Shown: one piece after another, positions 22,793 to 28,702 of the stretch | How positions within the stretch are numbered: position 1 is the first letter of the stretch | Layout of the letters: every line of letters starts with the position of its first letter | Source of the DNA: a virus | DNA length: 28,702 bases | Direction: 5' to 3' (one strand) | IMG/VR virus record: IMGVR_UViG_3300030060_001008 | Location: 1 to 28,702 of that record | Notes under the pieces: generated by a model | The model's database searches: none | What the model saw: only the letters and a program-made list of their open reading frames with translations | Told to the model about the DNA's origin: nothing | Translations under genes and position numbers: made by a program

Positions 22793-23847
22793 AAATTAAT
22801 AAATCAGAAAAAGGTAGAGGCAATGCAAGGTACAGATTAACACATGATGAAGTTAATGTATTAAGAAAATACAGGAGAATAAAAGAAGAAGCAGAATTAC
22901 AAGGTGTCAATCCAAATGACATTCATTCAGGTTGGATAAAATCAAAAGAATCTTCATTATATTTTAAAAATAGCGGTTACAGAACTAATGATTTAAAACA
23001 ATTCAAAAAAGATTTAGTAAAAGATTTAAAAGAATATGCGCCTGATTTCAATAAAGTTAAAAAACCTAAAGTACATGATGGCCATTGCTTGTTATTATCA
23101 CCAGCAGATATTCACATTGGAAAGCTTTGTAAATCCTTTGTAACTGGTGAAGAATACAATAAACAAACCGCAGTTATTAGAACTTTAGAAGGTGTACAAG
23201 GTTGCTTAGAAAAAAGCAAAGGGTTCAATATAGACAAAATTATTCTAATAATTGGCAATGATGCCATGCATATTGACAGTTCAAGTGGTGGAAAAACAAC
23301 AAATGGTACTGTTCAGGATGTAGACGGATTATTTTATGAGCATTTTCATATTGCTAAAAGGTTATATATTAATATAATAGAAACTTTATTAGAATTTTAT
23401 CCTGATATTCATATAGTTTATAATTCATCTAATCATGATTACTTGACTGGGTTTTGTTTAGCTGATGTAATTGCAACATATTTTAGAAACAATAAAAATA
23501 TAAGTTTTGACATTAGTTTGCATCACCGTAAATATTTTACGTACTATAATAATTTAATTGGCAGTACACATGGCCATGGTGCAAAATGGGACTTGTTACC
23601 TTTATTAATGGCTGATGAAGCAAAAGAATGGAGTAATACAAAGTATAGATACATGTTTACCCACCATGTTCATCACAAAGTTGGTAAAGATTATGTGGGT
23701 TGTACATTAGAATCTTTCCGTAGTCCATCACCAGCTGATACATGGCATTCTAAGATGGGTTATACCTCATCAAATAACCAAGCTATTGAAGCTTTTATAT
23801 TTTCAAAACATGATGGCCAAGTTGCCAGATTGACACACCTTTTTTAA
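22789..23847 (+). CDS. Calcineurin-like metallophosphoesterase
   Basis: The 352-residue protein has the metal-binding motifs of the family in order: LSPADIHIGK (D107-x-H109), IIGNDAMHI (N157-D158), SSNHDYL (N215-H216-D217), GSTHGHG (H261, H263) and FTHHVHH (H292 to H296). N-terminal residues 15-95 are helical and basic and may bind DNA. This phage type is usually predicted to act on nucleic acids (as in SbcD/Mre11) or nucleotides; the substrate is unknown. It ends the late block, overlapping the spanin gene by ATGA, and is followed by the gap that holds the early promoter. No partner ATPase (SbcC) is seen in the window. Confidence 0.85.
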   Translation: MKINKSEKGRGNARYRLTHDEVNVLRKYRRIKEEAELQGVNPNDIHSGWIKSKESSLYFKNSGYRTNDLKQFKKDLVKDLKEYAPDFNKVKKPKVHDGHCLLLSPADIHIGKLCKSFVTGEEYNKQTAVIRTLEGVQGCLEKSKGFNIDKIILIIGNDAMHIDSSSGGKTTNGTVQDVDGLFYEHFHIAKRLYINIIETLLEFYPDIHIVYNSSNHDYLTGFCLADVIATYFRNNKNISFDISLHHRKYFTYYNNLIGSTHGHGAKWDLLPLLMADEAKEWSNTKYRYMFTHHVHHKVGKDYVGCTLESFRSPSPADTWHSKMGYTSSNNQAIEAFIFSKHDGQVARLTHLF

Positions 23848-23854
23848 TTTCCCT

Positions 23855-23882
23855 AAAAACCCCTATTTGATTCCCTGTTTTT
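23855..23882 (+). terminator. Weak hairpin followed by T-rich tract, possible end of late transcripts
   Basis: AAAAAC (23855-23860) could pair with GTTTTT (23877-23882) and is followed by a T-rich stretch to 23895. The stem has a single GC pair and a long loop, so termination is uncertain. Its place between the late block and the early promoter is what makes it plausible. Confidence 0.35.
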
Positions 23883-23902
23883 ATTTTTTTTCTTTGCAAT
23901 GT

Positions 23903-23933
23903 TTTGTTTTATATATATATTTATATATATTTG
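23903..23933 (+). promoter_or_regulatory. Bacteroidetes-type promoter of the early module
   Basis: TTTG (23903-23906), 19 bases, then TATATTTG (23926-23933) matches the Bacteroidetes consensus TTTG/TTG at -33 and TANNTTTG at -7. Transcription should start near 23940, about 15 bases before the ATG at 23955, giving a short leader. The TA-repeat spacer is easily melted. It is the only full match I found in the gaps of the window and precedes the replication genes. Confidence 0.78.
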
Positions 23934-23954
23934 TTAAATAATTACAACTAAACT

Positions 23955-24047
23955 ATGAAAAAATTAATATTAGAATTTACTGCCTTAACTGCTATATTTC
24001 TTATAGCATATCATTTAATAACAACTATAATTTTAAAAATATCATAA
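23955..24047 (+). CDS. Small single-span membrane peptide
   Basis: The 30-residue peptide begins MKKLILEFTALTAIFLIAYH and continues LITTIILKIS, one hydrophobic span after a basic start. It is the first gene after the early promoter. The leader AACTAAACTATGAAA is repeated exactly at 27310, supporting translation. The stop is followed two bases later by the next ATG. The function is unknown; small membrane peptides are common as first early products. Confidence 0.6.
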   Translation: MKKLILEFTALTAIFLIAYHLITTIILKIS

Positions 24048-24049
24048 CT

Positions 24050-24259
24050 ATGGAAAAAGATAATACATTATATGTACATGAATCAGAAATGCTTTGGAGT
24101 GAAAACGGTGAAGTTTATTTACAATGTGGAAATGGTAGAATAGTATTTAATGCTGATACTTTATTTAATGACATTCCACACTTAGCAGCATTAGCACTAA
24201 AAGAAAGAAAGAAACAAGAAAATGAAATTCTTGAATTATTAACTAAAATAAAAGAATAA
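24050..24259 (+). CDS. Small early protein of unknown function
   Basis: The 69-residue protein (MEKDNTLYVHESEMLWSENG at the start) has a short beta-rich first half and a charged helical C-terminus (LKERKKQENEILELLTKIKE). The ATG is two bases after the preceding stop with an AACT leader, and the following gene starts one base after its stop. No family is recognised. Confidence 0.72.
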   Translation: MEKDNTLYVHESEMLWSENGEVYLQCGNGRIVFNADTLFNDIPHLAALALKERKKQENEILELLTKIKE

Positions 24260-24260
24260 A

Positions 24261-24437
24261 ATGGTAAGAACATTTTACATACCAGAAAACAAACGTGAAC
24301 TAATGATGAAGTTTGTTGAATTAGCTGAAAAGAATGGTGTAAGCTATTCTAAATTATTTTGTCAATATATGGAAGATTATGTTGAAGAAAATAGTAAAAG
24401 CGAATGTGAAAAATTATTAACTAAAATTAAATTATAA
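24261..24437 (+). CDS. Ribbon-helix-helix-like small DNA-binding protein candidate
   Basis: A 58-residue frame: MVRTFYIPENKRELMMKFVE, then LAEKNGVSYSKLFCQYMEDY. A short strand followed by two helices with the turn NGVS is the layout of Arc/MetJ-type ribbon-helix-helix repressors. It starts one base after the preceding stop and ends two bases before the next ATG. It could regulate the early operon; the target is unknown. Confidence 0.6.
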   Translation: MVRTFYIPENKRELMMKFVELAEKNGVSYSKLFCQYMEDYVEENSKSECEKLLTKIKL

Positions 24438-24439
24438 TT

Positions 24440-24637
24440 ATGCAGATAACAACAACTAAACAAGTATTTCAATTTCAGGATGGCCAAACTGATGTGGAAG
24501 TAAGTATTGAAAAAAAAGAAGGCCAACCCAAAATAATAACTTTTACAAGTTATGAAACTAACCACCACCTAATTGTTGAAACTGGTGAATTTGATGAACT
24601 CTATAAAATATTAACACAAGTAAAATCAATGCTATGA
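24440..24637 (+). CDS. Small early hypothetical protein
   Basis: The 65-residue protein begins MQITTTKQVFQFQDGQTDVE and ends with EFDELYKILTQVKSML, a beta-rich N-terminus with a C-terminal helix. It ends with an ATGA overlap with the next gene. No family recognised. Its length and position match the run of small early genes, whose products often modify the host. Confidence 0.7.
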   Translation: MQITTTKQVFQFQDGQTDVEVSIEKKEGQPKIITFTSYETNHHLIVETGEFDELYKILTQVKSML

Positions 24638-24948
24638 GTTTAAACCACTATATGACATACCTTGAAGAATGGGAACGGTTTGATAGGTCAACAGAACTAA
24701 ATGAAGAACTTAAATTTTTAGTTCTTAGAATAAACTACAATAAAAGATTATTATGTTCTAATACTTGGACACCAACAAAAAAAGATATAATAATACACAA
24801 GGAAAGATTTAATCAATATTTAGAATTGTTTAATGAATTAGATAATAAACTAAAAATAAATGATTATAATTATTTCCCTAAAAGAATGAAAACTATAAAA
24901 GAATCAATAATAACAATTAGAAACTATGAGAATAAAAGAATTAGCTAA
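24634..24948 (+). CDS. Early hypothetical helical protein
   Basis: The 104-residue protein (MSLNHYMTYLEEWERFDRST at the start) is charged and mostly helical, with W and Y in the N-terminal part and a long basic C-terminus (FPKRMKTIKESIITIRNYEN). It overlaps the neighbours at both ends (ATGA at the start, 23 bases at the end). No domain or signal is visible. Confidence 0.7.
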   Translation: MSLNHYMTYLEEWERFDRSTELNEELKFLVLRINYNKRLLCSNTWTPTKKDIIIHKERFNQYLELFNELDNKLKINDYNYFPKRMKTIKESIITIRNYENKRIS

Positions 24949-25303
24949 AAAATATAATCTTGGAAAAAATGATTTCTGGGAACTAAAAAGAGGTCAAAAA
25001 AGCATGTGGATCATTACCCATGATGCAATAGAAAAAATTGCAATAATAGAAAACATTGAACTAACTAAATTTGAAGTATTAAATACTGAAGTGGATTTTG
25101 CAAGGTTTTTAATTACAATGCAAAAAGGAGATAAATCTATTGTAAGTGTTGGTGAAGCATCTACAAAAAATTGCACATCAAACTATTATGGATGCATGGC
25201 CGAAAAACGTGGAATTGATAGATGTGTACTAAAATTAATAAATGCTTATGAATATGGCATCTATTCTGATGTTGAAGCTGATGCATTTAAACAAACTAAC
25301 TAA
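24926..25303 (+). CDS. Phage recombination-associated conserved protein
   Basis: The 125-residue protein contains SVGEASTKNC (about 73-82), then YYGCMAEKRGIDRCVLKLIN (about 85-104) and YSDVEADAF near the end. The pattern 'GEAS...N...Y..(A)MAEKRg.DR..LKL' recurs in conserved proteins coded beside phage exonucleases and single-strand binding proteins; I think they assist annealing or recombination, but I cannot name the activity. The gene lies directly before a RecE/Cas4-type exonuclease, with an SSB-like gene further down. The N-terminal part (IKELAKKYNLGKNDFWELKR) looks like a small helix-turn-helix. Confidence 0.62.
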   Translation: MRIKELAKKYNLGKNDFWELKRGQKSMWIITHDAIEKIAIIENIELTKFEVLNTEVDFARFLITMQKGDKSIVSVGEASTKNCTSNYYGCMAEKRGIDRCVLKLINAYEYGIYSDVEADAFKQTN

Positions 25304-25313
25304 ACTATATATT

Positions 25314-26018
25314 ATGAAAAAAGAACACTTAAGCTATTCAGCATTAACACAATTTAAAAAATCTCCAAATCATTTACTTGCATACTGGGAAGGAAAACAA
25401 AAAACAACAGATGCAATGTTATTTGGTTCATTAATACATAAAATTATACTACAACCTGAAACATTTGACTTTGAATATGTAGTATTTGAAGGCAAAGCAA
25501 GAAGGGGAAAAGAATGGGTAGAATTTGCAGAAATAAATAAAAACAAAACTATAATAAAACAAAGTGAATTAGATGCAGCATTAGAAATAACAAATGCAGT
25601 TGCTAATGATAAAATATTTATGGACTTAATAAGCAAATGTACTAAAACTGAAAAACGTGTAGAATGGGTTGAACAAGGAGTTAATTTTAAAGGGTTTGTT
25701 GATATGGTTGGTGATGGATGGATAGCAGACATAAAAACATGTACTGATGCCCTTAAACTCAAAAGAGATATATACTATAATGATTATAAAATGCAAGGTG
25801 CAATGTATTTAGAAAGTTTTCCGCCAAATACTAAATATTATATTATTGCAGTAGAAAAAAACATACCATACAATGTAAAGGTGTTTAGATTAGCTGAAAA
25901 TATGTTAGAAGCTGGATATTTAGATTACATTGATCTAACTGCAAAGTATAATGAATGGGATGGCAATCCACAAGGATATGCAGAAGAAATAGAAGAACTA
26001 TCATTCAAAGAAGATTAA
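25314..26018 (+). CDS. PD-(D/E)XK exonuclease (RecE/Cas4-like)
   Basis: The 234-residue protein begins MKKEHLSYSALTQFKKSPNH. The catalytic pattern is visible: H42 in LFGSLIHKIIL, D130 in GFVDMV, D139-x-K141 in ADIKTC, then Q161 and Y165 in KMQGAMYLES, the arrangement of phage RecB-like nucleases (DUF3799, RecE C-terminal type). It should digest one strand of double-stranded DNA ends to make single strands for annealing. The ATG at 25314 is preferred over an ATG frame that starts inside the previous gene at 25242, since that would overlap by 62 bases and add a low-complexity tail. Confidence 0.87.
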   Translation: MKKEHLSYSALTQFKKSPNHLLAYWEGKQKTTDAMLFGSLIHKIILQPETFDFEYVVFEGKARRGKEWVEFAEINKNKTIIKQSELDAALEITNAVANDKIFMDLISKCTKTEKRVEWVEQGVNFKGFVDMVGDGWIADIKTCTDALKLKRDIYYNDYKMQGAMYLESFPPNTKYYIIAVEKNIPYNVKVFRLAENMLEAGYLDYIDLTAKYNEWDGNPQGYAEEIEELSFKED

Positions 26019-26041
26019 TATAAACCAATAAACCATAAATT

Positions 26042-26245
26042 ATGAATATAAAAATAAAAGAAACATTGAATCATCATGAAATAGATTTTTTAATTGATGT
26101 TCTAAAACAGGATAAAACTAATTTACAATCTATTTTAAATAATAAAGAATTAGATTATGTATTTAAAATGCATAATAAATTAATTTATAAGATGAATATT
26201 ATTTTAAAAGATGAATTGAAAAAAATAACCAATAAAAACAAATAA
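26042..26245 (+). CDS. Small early helical protein
   Basis: The 67-residue protein (MNIKIKETLNHHEIDFLIDV at the start) is helical with lysine-rich C-terminus (ELKKITNKNK). It lies between exonuclease and single-strand binding genes, with 23 bases before it and 2 after it. No family is recognised; a partner for the recombination set is a guess from place. Confidence 0.68.
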   Translation: MNIKIKETLNHHEIDFLIDVLKQDKTNLQSILNNKELDYVFKMHNKLIYKMNIILKDELKKITNKNK

Positions 26246-26247
26246 AC

Positions 26248-26577
26248 ATGAATGTAAAAGGTAAAATAACAAAAATACTTGATACTAAAACTGGTACAAG
26301 TAAAGCTGGGAAGGAATGGAAAAAAACATCTTTCCTATTAAAAACAGATGAAGAATATAATAATCTATATTGCTTTGAAATATTTGGAGAAGAAAAAGTA
26401 GATAAATTTCTTCAATGGAATGGCAAAGGTGATACAGTTACTGTTGACTTTAATGTAATTACTAATGAATGGAAAGGAAGTTACTATACTGCTTTAAATG
26501 CTTGGAAAGTGTTTAGAGATGATAATGCTTCAGTACAAACAGAAGAAATGGCTGAAGAAGGGGACTTACCCTTTTAA
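26248..26577 (+). CDS. Single-stranded DNA-binding protein (DUF3127-like OB fold)
   Basis: The 109-residue protein begins VKGKITKILDTKTGTSKAGK, then EWKKTSFLLKTDEEYNNLYC and FEIFGEEKVDKFLQWNGKGD, the beta pattern of the DUF3127 family found in Bacteroidetes and their phages. It ends in EMAEEGDLPF, an acidic tail ending in proline and phenylalanine, as in bacterial SSB tips that recruit partners. It lies in the recombination and replication module. It should coat single-stranded DNA. Confidence 0.82.
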   Translation: MNVKGKITKILDTKTGTSKAGKEWKKTSFLLKTDEEYNNLYCFEIFGEEKVDKFLQWNGKGDTVTVDFNVITNEWKGSYYTALNAWKVFRDDNASVQTEEMAEEGDLPF

Positions 26578-26606
26578 GTATAGGAAAACTATAAAACTAT
26601 TAGAAG

Positions 26607-26990
26607 ATGTTGGATTTGAATTCAAAACTTATAAAAGATTTGCTTAAACAAGGGTTAACACCTAAACAAATAGCAAAAAAATATAATGTTAAATACTATG
26701 TTATTTATGATTTGATAAATAAAGATGAAATAACACTATTAATGATACAAGGGTACACAATGCGCCAAATATCTAAAAAACTTAATTTAACATATACTAT
26801 TGTTAAAAAATATATAAACAGATATAGAAGGAATACTGTGCCAGTTCATTTTGATTCAAAAACTGAAGCATATTATAATAATGAAGATGACTATTTAAGG
26901 ATTCCTGAATATACTTGGGAATCCTTAGATGATAATGAAATATTTGCTTATAATAGATATAACAATAAACACAAGGCATACTATGAATAA
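26607..26990 (+). CDS. Early protein with two helix-turn-helix motifs
   Basis: The 127-residue protein carries two helix-turn-helix-like segments: LLKQGLTPKQIAKKYNVKYY (12-31) and MIQGYTMRQISKKLNLTYTI (46-65), each with the turn after A/S-K-K. The C-terminal half is acidic and rich in tyrosine and asparagine. This is the layout of a resolvase-like DNA binder or operon regulator. The gene overlaps the next ATG by 8 bases. The target is unknown. Confidence 0.72.
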   Translation: MLDLNSKLIKDLLKQGLTPKQIAKKYNVKYYVIYDLINKDEITLLMIQGYTMRQISKKLNLTYTIVKKYINRYRRNTVPVHFDSKTEAYYNNEDDYLRIPEYTWESLDDNEIFAYNRYNNKHKAYYE

Positions 26991-27306
26991 AGAGATAGCA
27001 AAAGAATTAAAATCATTTATAAAACACATTGCAAATAGATATTCTAATAAAGAAAGAGAGGGCAACTATAATAATGAAAAATTTGTTATCAGTGAAATAA
27101 TACCAACTTCAGATAATACCGCAGTAGTATATTTCAAAAAAAATACTGGTAAAGTTGCAGTTGGTTTTTTTTATTATATTAATAGAGGAATTTCAAAAGG
27201 ATGGAAATATTTTTTTCCAACTGATTCACATATTAATGGTATGCAAAGTTTTTTATATTATAAACTTGAAGCTGAAAGAATAAACTATAAACACAATTTT
27301 AACTAA
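26983..27306 (+). CDS. Early hypothetical protein
   Basis: The 107-residue protein begins MNKEIAKELKSFIKHIANRY and has a beta-rich middle, FVISEIIPTSDNTAVVYFKK and VAVGFFYYINRGI, then a helical end. The ATG at 26983 overlaps the preceding stop by 8 bases; a further upstream ATG (26929) would overlap far more and is less likely. No family recognised. Confidence 0.7.
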   Translation: MNKEIAKELKSFIKHIANRYSNKEREGNYNNEKFVISEIIPTSDNTAVVYFKKNTGKVAVGFFYYINRGISKGWKYFFPTDSHINGMQSFLYYKLEAERINYKHNFN

Positions 27307-27309
27307 ACT

Positions 27310-27813
27310 ATGAAAGAATTACCATACTTTAAATTTTATCCGTCACAATGGATAACTGGAAACATTAGCTTTTTAAGCTTTGAAGAACAAGGAGCATTTA
27401 TGAAAGCATGTTGTTTTTATTGGGCGCAAGATTGCAAATTAAAAACACAACAAGTCAAAAGAATAATTCCTGAAGAATTATACAATTCATTATTAGATAA
27501 TGGTTTAATAAAATCTGATGGTGAATATATAATAATATCATGGTTAGATGAACAATTAGAAGAAAGGAAAAAAAGACATGAAGCTAATGTAAAAAATGGT
27601 AGAAAAGGTGGCAAAAAATCTGCTGAATTAAGAGCATCAAACCAAGGGGGGCTTGAGAGTGGCTCAAGGGCGGGGGTTGAGCATGGCTCAAGCATTAAGA
27701 TAAGAAAAGATAAGATAAGAAAAGAAAAGATAAAAGGGTTTGTAGGGGAAAAACAATTTACAGACCCAAATCTACATATTGATGATGAATTAAAAAATAT
27801 TTTAACCAAATGA
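27310..27813 (+). CDS. Phage replisome organiser / replication initiator (DUF1376-like)
   Basis: The 167-residue protein begins MKELPYFKFYPSQWITGNIS, followed by FLSFEEQGAFMKACCFYWAQ, the signature of DUF1376 and replisome-organiser N-terminal domains with a winged helix. NGRKGGKKSAELRA follows at about 97-110, the basic linker usual in these proteins. Then comes a coded low-complexity stretch (GGLESGSRAGVEHGSS, IKIRKDKIRKEKIK), which reflects DNA repeats. Such proteins bind the origin and load the helicase, and here the helicase gene follows with an ATGA overlap. The leader AACTAAACTATGAAA is identical to that of 23955. Confidence 0.82.
   Translation: MKELPYFKFYPSQWITGNISFLSFEEQGAFMKACCFYWAQDCKLKTQQVKRIIPEELYNSLLDNGLIKSDGEYIIISWLDEQLEERKKRHEANVKNGRKGGKKSAELRASNQGGLESGSRAGVEHGSSIKIRKDKIRKEKIKGFVGEKQFTDPNLHIDDELKNILTK
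27646..27735. repeat. Candidate replication origin inside the replisome organiser gene
   Basis: Two adjacent 24-base repeats (27646-27669 and 27670-27693) agree at 19 positions. Each contains an inverted repeat: CTTGAG-AGTGG-CTCAAG (27652-27668) and TTGAGC-ATG-GCTCAA (27677-27691). They are strikingly GC-rich in AT-rich DNA. They are followed by a purine-only stretch built on AAGATAAGA and GAAAAG units (27697-27735), an AT-rich region. GC-rich iterons followed by an AT-rich tract, inside the initiator gene, is the organisation of the lambda origin in gene O. Confidence 0.6.
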
Positions 27814-28670
27814 TTTTAAAAAACAAAGATTCATTAGATTATTTATTTAGGTTTCAGGAAGGTAAAATAAAACTTGGTTTAGGTATTAATACAGAGTTGG
27901 ATAATTACATTAGATACAAGCAAGGAAACTTTAATGTTATTGTAGGACTTGACAATGTTGGTAAAACTGCTTGGATATTATATTACTTTCTTTGCTTAAC
28001 TAAACACCATGATATTAAACATGTAATCTGGTCAGGTGAAAATAAAGCTGGTCAATTAATAAGAGATTTAATACAAATGTATACTGGTAAAAAACTAAAT
28101 GAATTAACAAAAGAAGAAATTAGATTTAATAATAATTTATTAAGTAAGTATTTTATTTTTATTGATAATTCAAAAGTATATGACCATAAAGAATTATTTA
28201 AACTATTTAAAGAATCTGGTGCTGATAATTGTTTAATTGACCCTTTTACTGGCATGAACCATAATAGAAGTGTTAATCAGTTTGAAAGAAATTATCAATT
28301 TTGTAATGATGTTAGACAATTTTGTAATGAAACTAAAAAAACAGTTTACATAAATACACATCCACAAACAGAATCAGCAAGAAGGGTTTATCCAGCTAAT
28401 CATTTATTGGAAGGTTACATACAACCTTGTAAAAAATCTGATGTTGAAGGTGGCCAAGTGTTTGCAAACAGATGTGATGATTTCATAAGCATACATAGAT
28501 TAATTAACCACCCTGATTTATGGATGCTAACAGAAATTAGAATAGAAAAAATTAAAGATAAAGAAACTGGTGGAAGATGTACAAACCTTTCTGAACCTTT
28601 GAGGTTTGACTTCAATGCTGGAATGGGTTTTACAATTGGTGGTGTAAATGCTTTAAAAACTAAAAACTAA
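27810..28670 (+). CDS. DnaB-like replicative helicase core (RecA-fold ATPase)
   Basis: The 286-residue protein has GLDNVGKTAW (46-55, Walker A), SGENKAG (75-81) with a glutamate as in the DnaB catalytic position, NCLIDPFTG (140-148, Walker B, D144), INTHPQT (181-187) and VEGGQVFANRCDDFISIHR (212-230), close to the DnaB motif that contains the arginine-bearing loop. It corresponds to the RecA-like motor of DnaB and lacks the N-terminal primase-binding domain, so it is shorter than the usual 450 residues. The gene overlaps the replisome organiser at ATGA, and both should work together at the fork. Confidence 0.84.
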   Translation: MILKNKDSLDYLFRFQEGKIKLGLGINTELDNYIRYKQGNFNVIVGLDNVGKTAWILYYFLCLTKHHDIKHVIWSGENKAGQLIRDLIQMYTGKKLNELTKEEIRFNNNLLSKYFIFIDNSKVYDHKELFKLFKESGADNCLIDPFTGMNHNRSVNQFERNYQFCNDVRQFCNETKKTVYINTHPQTESARRVYPANHLLEGYIQPCKKSDVEGGQVFANRCDDFISIHRLINHPDLWMLTEIRIEKIKDKETGGRCTNLSEPLRFDFNAGMGFTIGGVNALKTKN

Positions 28671-28674
28671 AACT

Positions 28675-28702
28675 ATGGATGAATTAGAACTACTATTAAG
28701 AA
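28675..28702 (+). CDS. Start of a further early gene, truncated by the window end
   Basis: ATG at 28675 opens a frame (MDELELLLR) that runs out of the window. The leader AAACT before the ATG is the same as in other early genes, and the spacing after the helicase stop is four bases, so the gene is probably real. Its product cannot be judged from nine codons. Confidence 0.55.

Noticed and set aside
25242-25313. Upstream start of the exonuclease gene at ATG 25242
   Set aside because: It would overlap the preceding gene by 62 bases with low-complexity residues; ATG 25314 follows the stop by ten bases and starts the conserved part.
26929-26982. Upstream start for the 26983 gene
   Set aside because: The extra 18 residues come from the shadow of the preceding gene; ATG 26983 gives the usual short overlap.
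27697-27735. Purine-rich GATAAG/GAAAAG units as a CRISPR or microsatellite
   Set aside because: Units are short, irregular and lie in coding sequence; origin-associated AT-rich DNA explains them better.
1-28702. tRNA genes, CRISPR arrays, insertion sequences, integrase and attachment sites
   Set aside because: No cloverleaf, spaced repeat array, transposase or integrase motif was found by reading both strands, so no lysogeny evidence is claimed.

Overview
The window reads as part of a tailed double-stranded DNA phage (siphovirus type) that infects a bacterium of the Bacteroidetes, most likely a flavobacterium. The DNA is very AT-rich. Every supported gene lies on the + strand, packed tightly with ATGA or TAATG overlaps. 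No start is preceded by a clear Shine-Dalgarno sequence; A-rich leaders are used instead. The one clear host-type promoter (23903-23933) matches the Bacteroidetes pattern TTTG, 19 bases, TANNTTTG. The window begins inside a methyltransferase gene and ends 28 bases into another gene, so it is a piece of a larger genome. No stretch of more than 300 bases lacks a gene; the longest gene-poor gaps are 6090-6143, 14767-14834, 17056-17165 and 23848-23954.

Layout. (1) 2-4554, DNA modification and regulation: two tandem paralogous adenine/N4-cytosine methyltransferases, a PD-(D/E)XK nuclease, a Dnmt3-like cytosine-C5 methyltransferase, a sigma-70-like protein, a conserved cysteine-containing protein, a ParB-domain protein and a glycosyltransferase resembling the TET/JBP-associated family. 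(2) 4559-6089, small and large terminase. (3) 6144-13513, tail genes: an apparent tail chaperone pair joined by a -1 frameshift signal, tail completion proteins, two large tail-tip or baseplate candidates and the tape measure protein. (4) 13526-19865, head genes: an XkdF-like protease fused to extra domains, scaffold, major capsid protein, then the major tail protein, a portal with a fused C-terminal domain and a connector. (5) 19885-23847, a LamG-type adhesin, small structural proteins, a lysis set (T7-type amidase, holin-like membrane protein, single-gene spanin candidate) and a metallophosphoesterase. (6) 23955 to the end, an early/replication module: small regulators, a putative recombination protein, a RecE/Cas4-type exonuclease, a DUF3127-like single-strand binding protein, a replisome organiser with a probable internal origin, and a DnaB-like helicase core.

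How it may work together. The early module is probably switched on by host RNA polymerase at the 23903-23933 promoter. Two nearly identical 39-base sequences (6110-6148 and 14801-14839) sit just before the tail and the head gene blocks and do not match the host promoter pattern. I infer that they are phage-specific late promoters, perhaps read with the sigma-like protein of 2316-2816. Two hairpin terminators set the capsid gene and the major tail gene apart from what follows. The modification cassette suggests the genome carries methylated, and perhaps glycosylated, bases. No TET/JBP dioxygenase or hydroxymethyl-nucleotide synthesis gene is visible here to make an acceptor for the glycosyltransferase. 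The best leads are this incomplete hypermodification cassette, the paired 39-base promoter-like repeat, the frameshift site, and the 24-base tandem repeats inside the replication gene.
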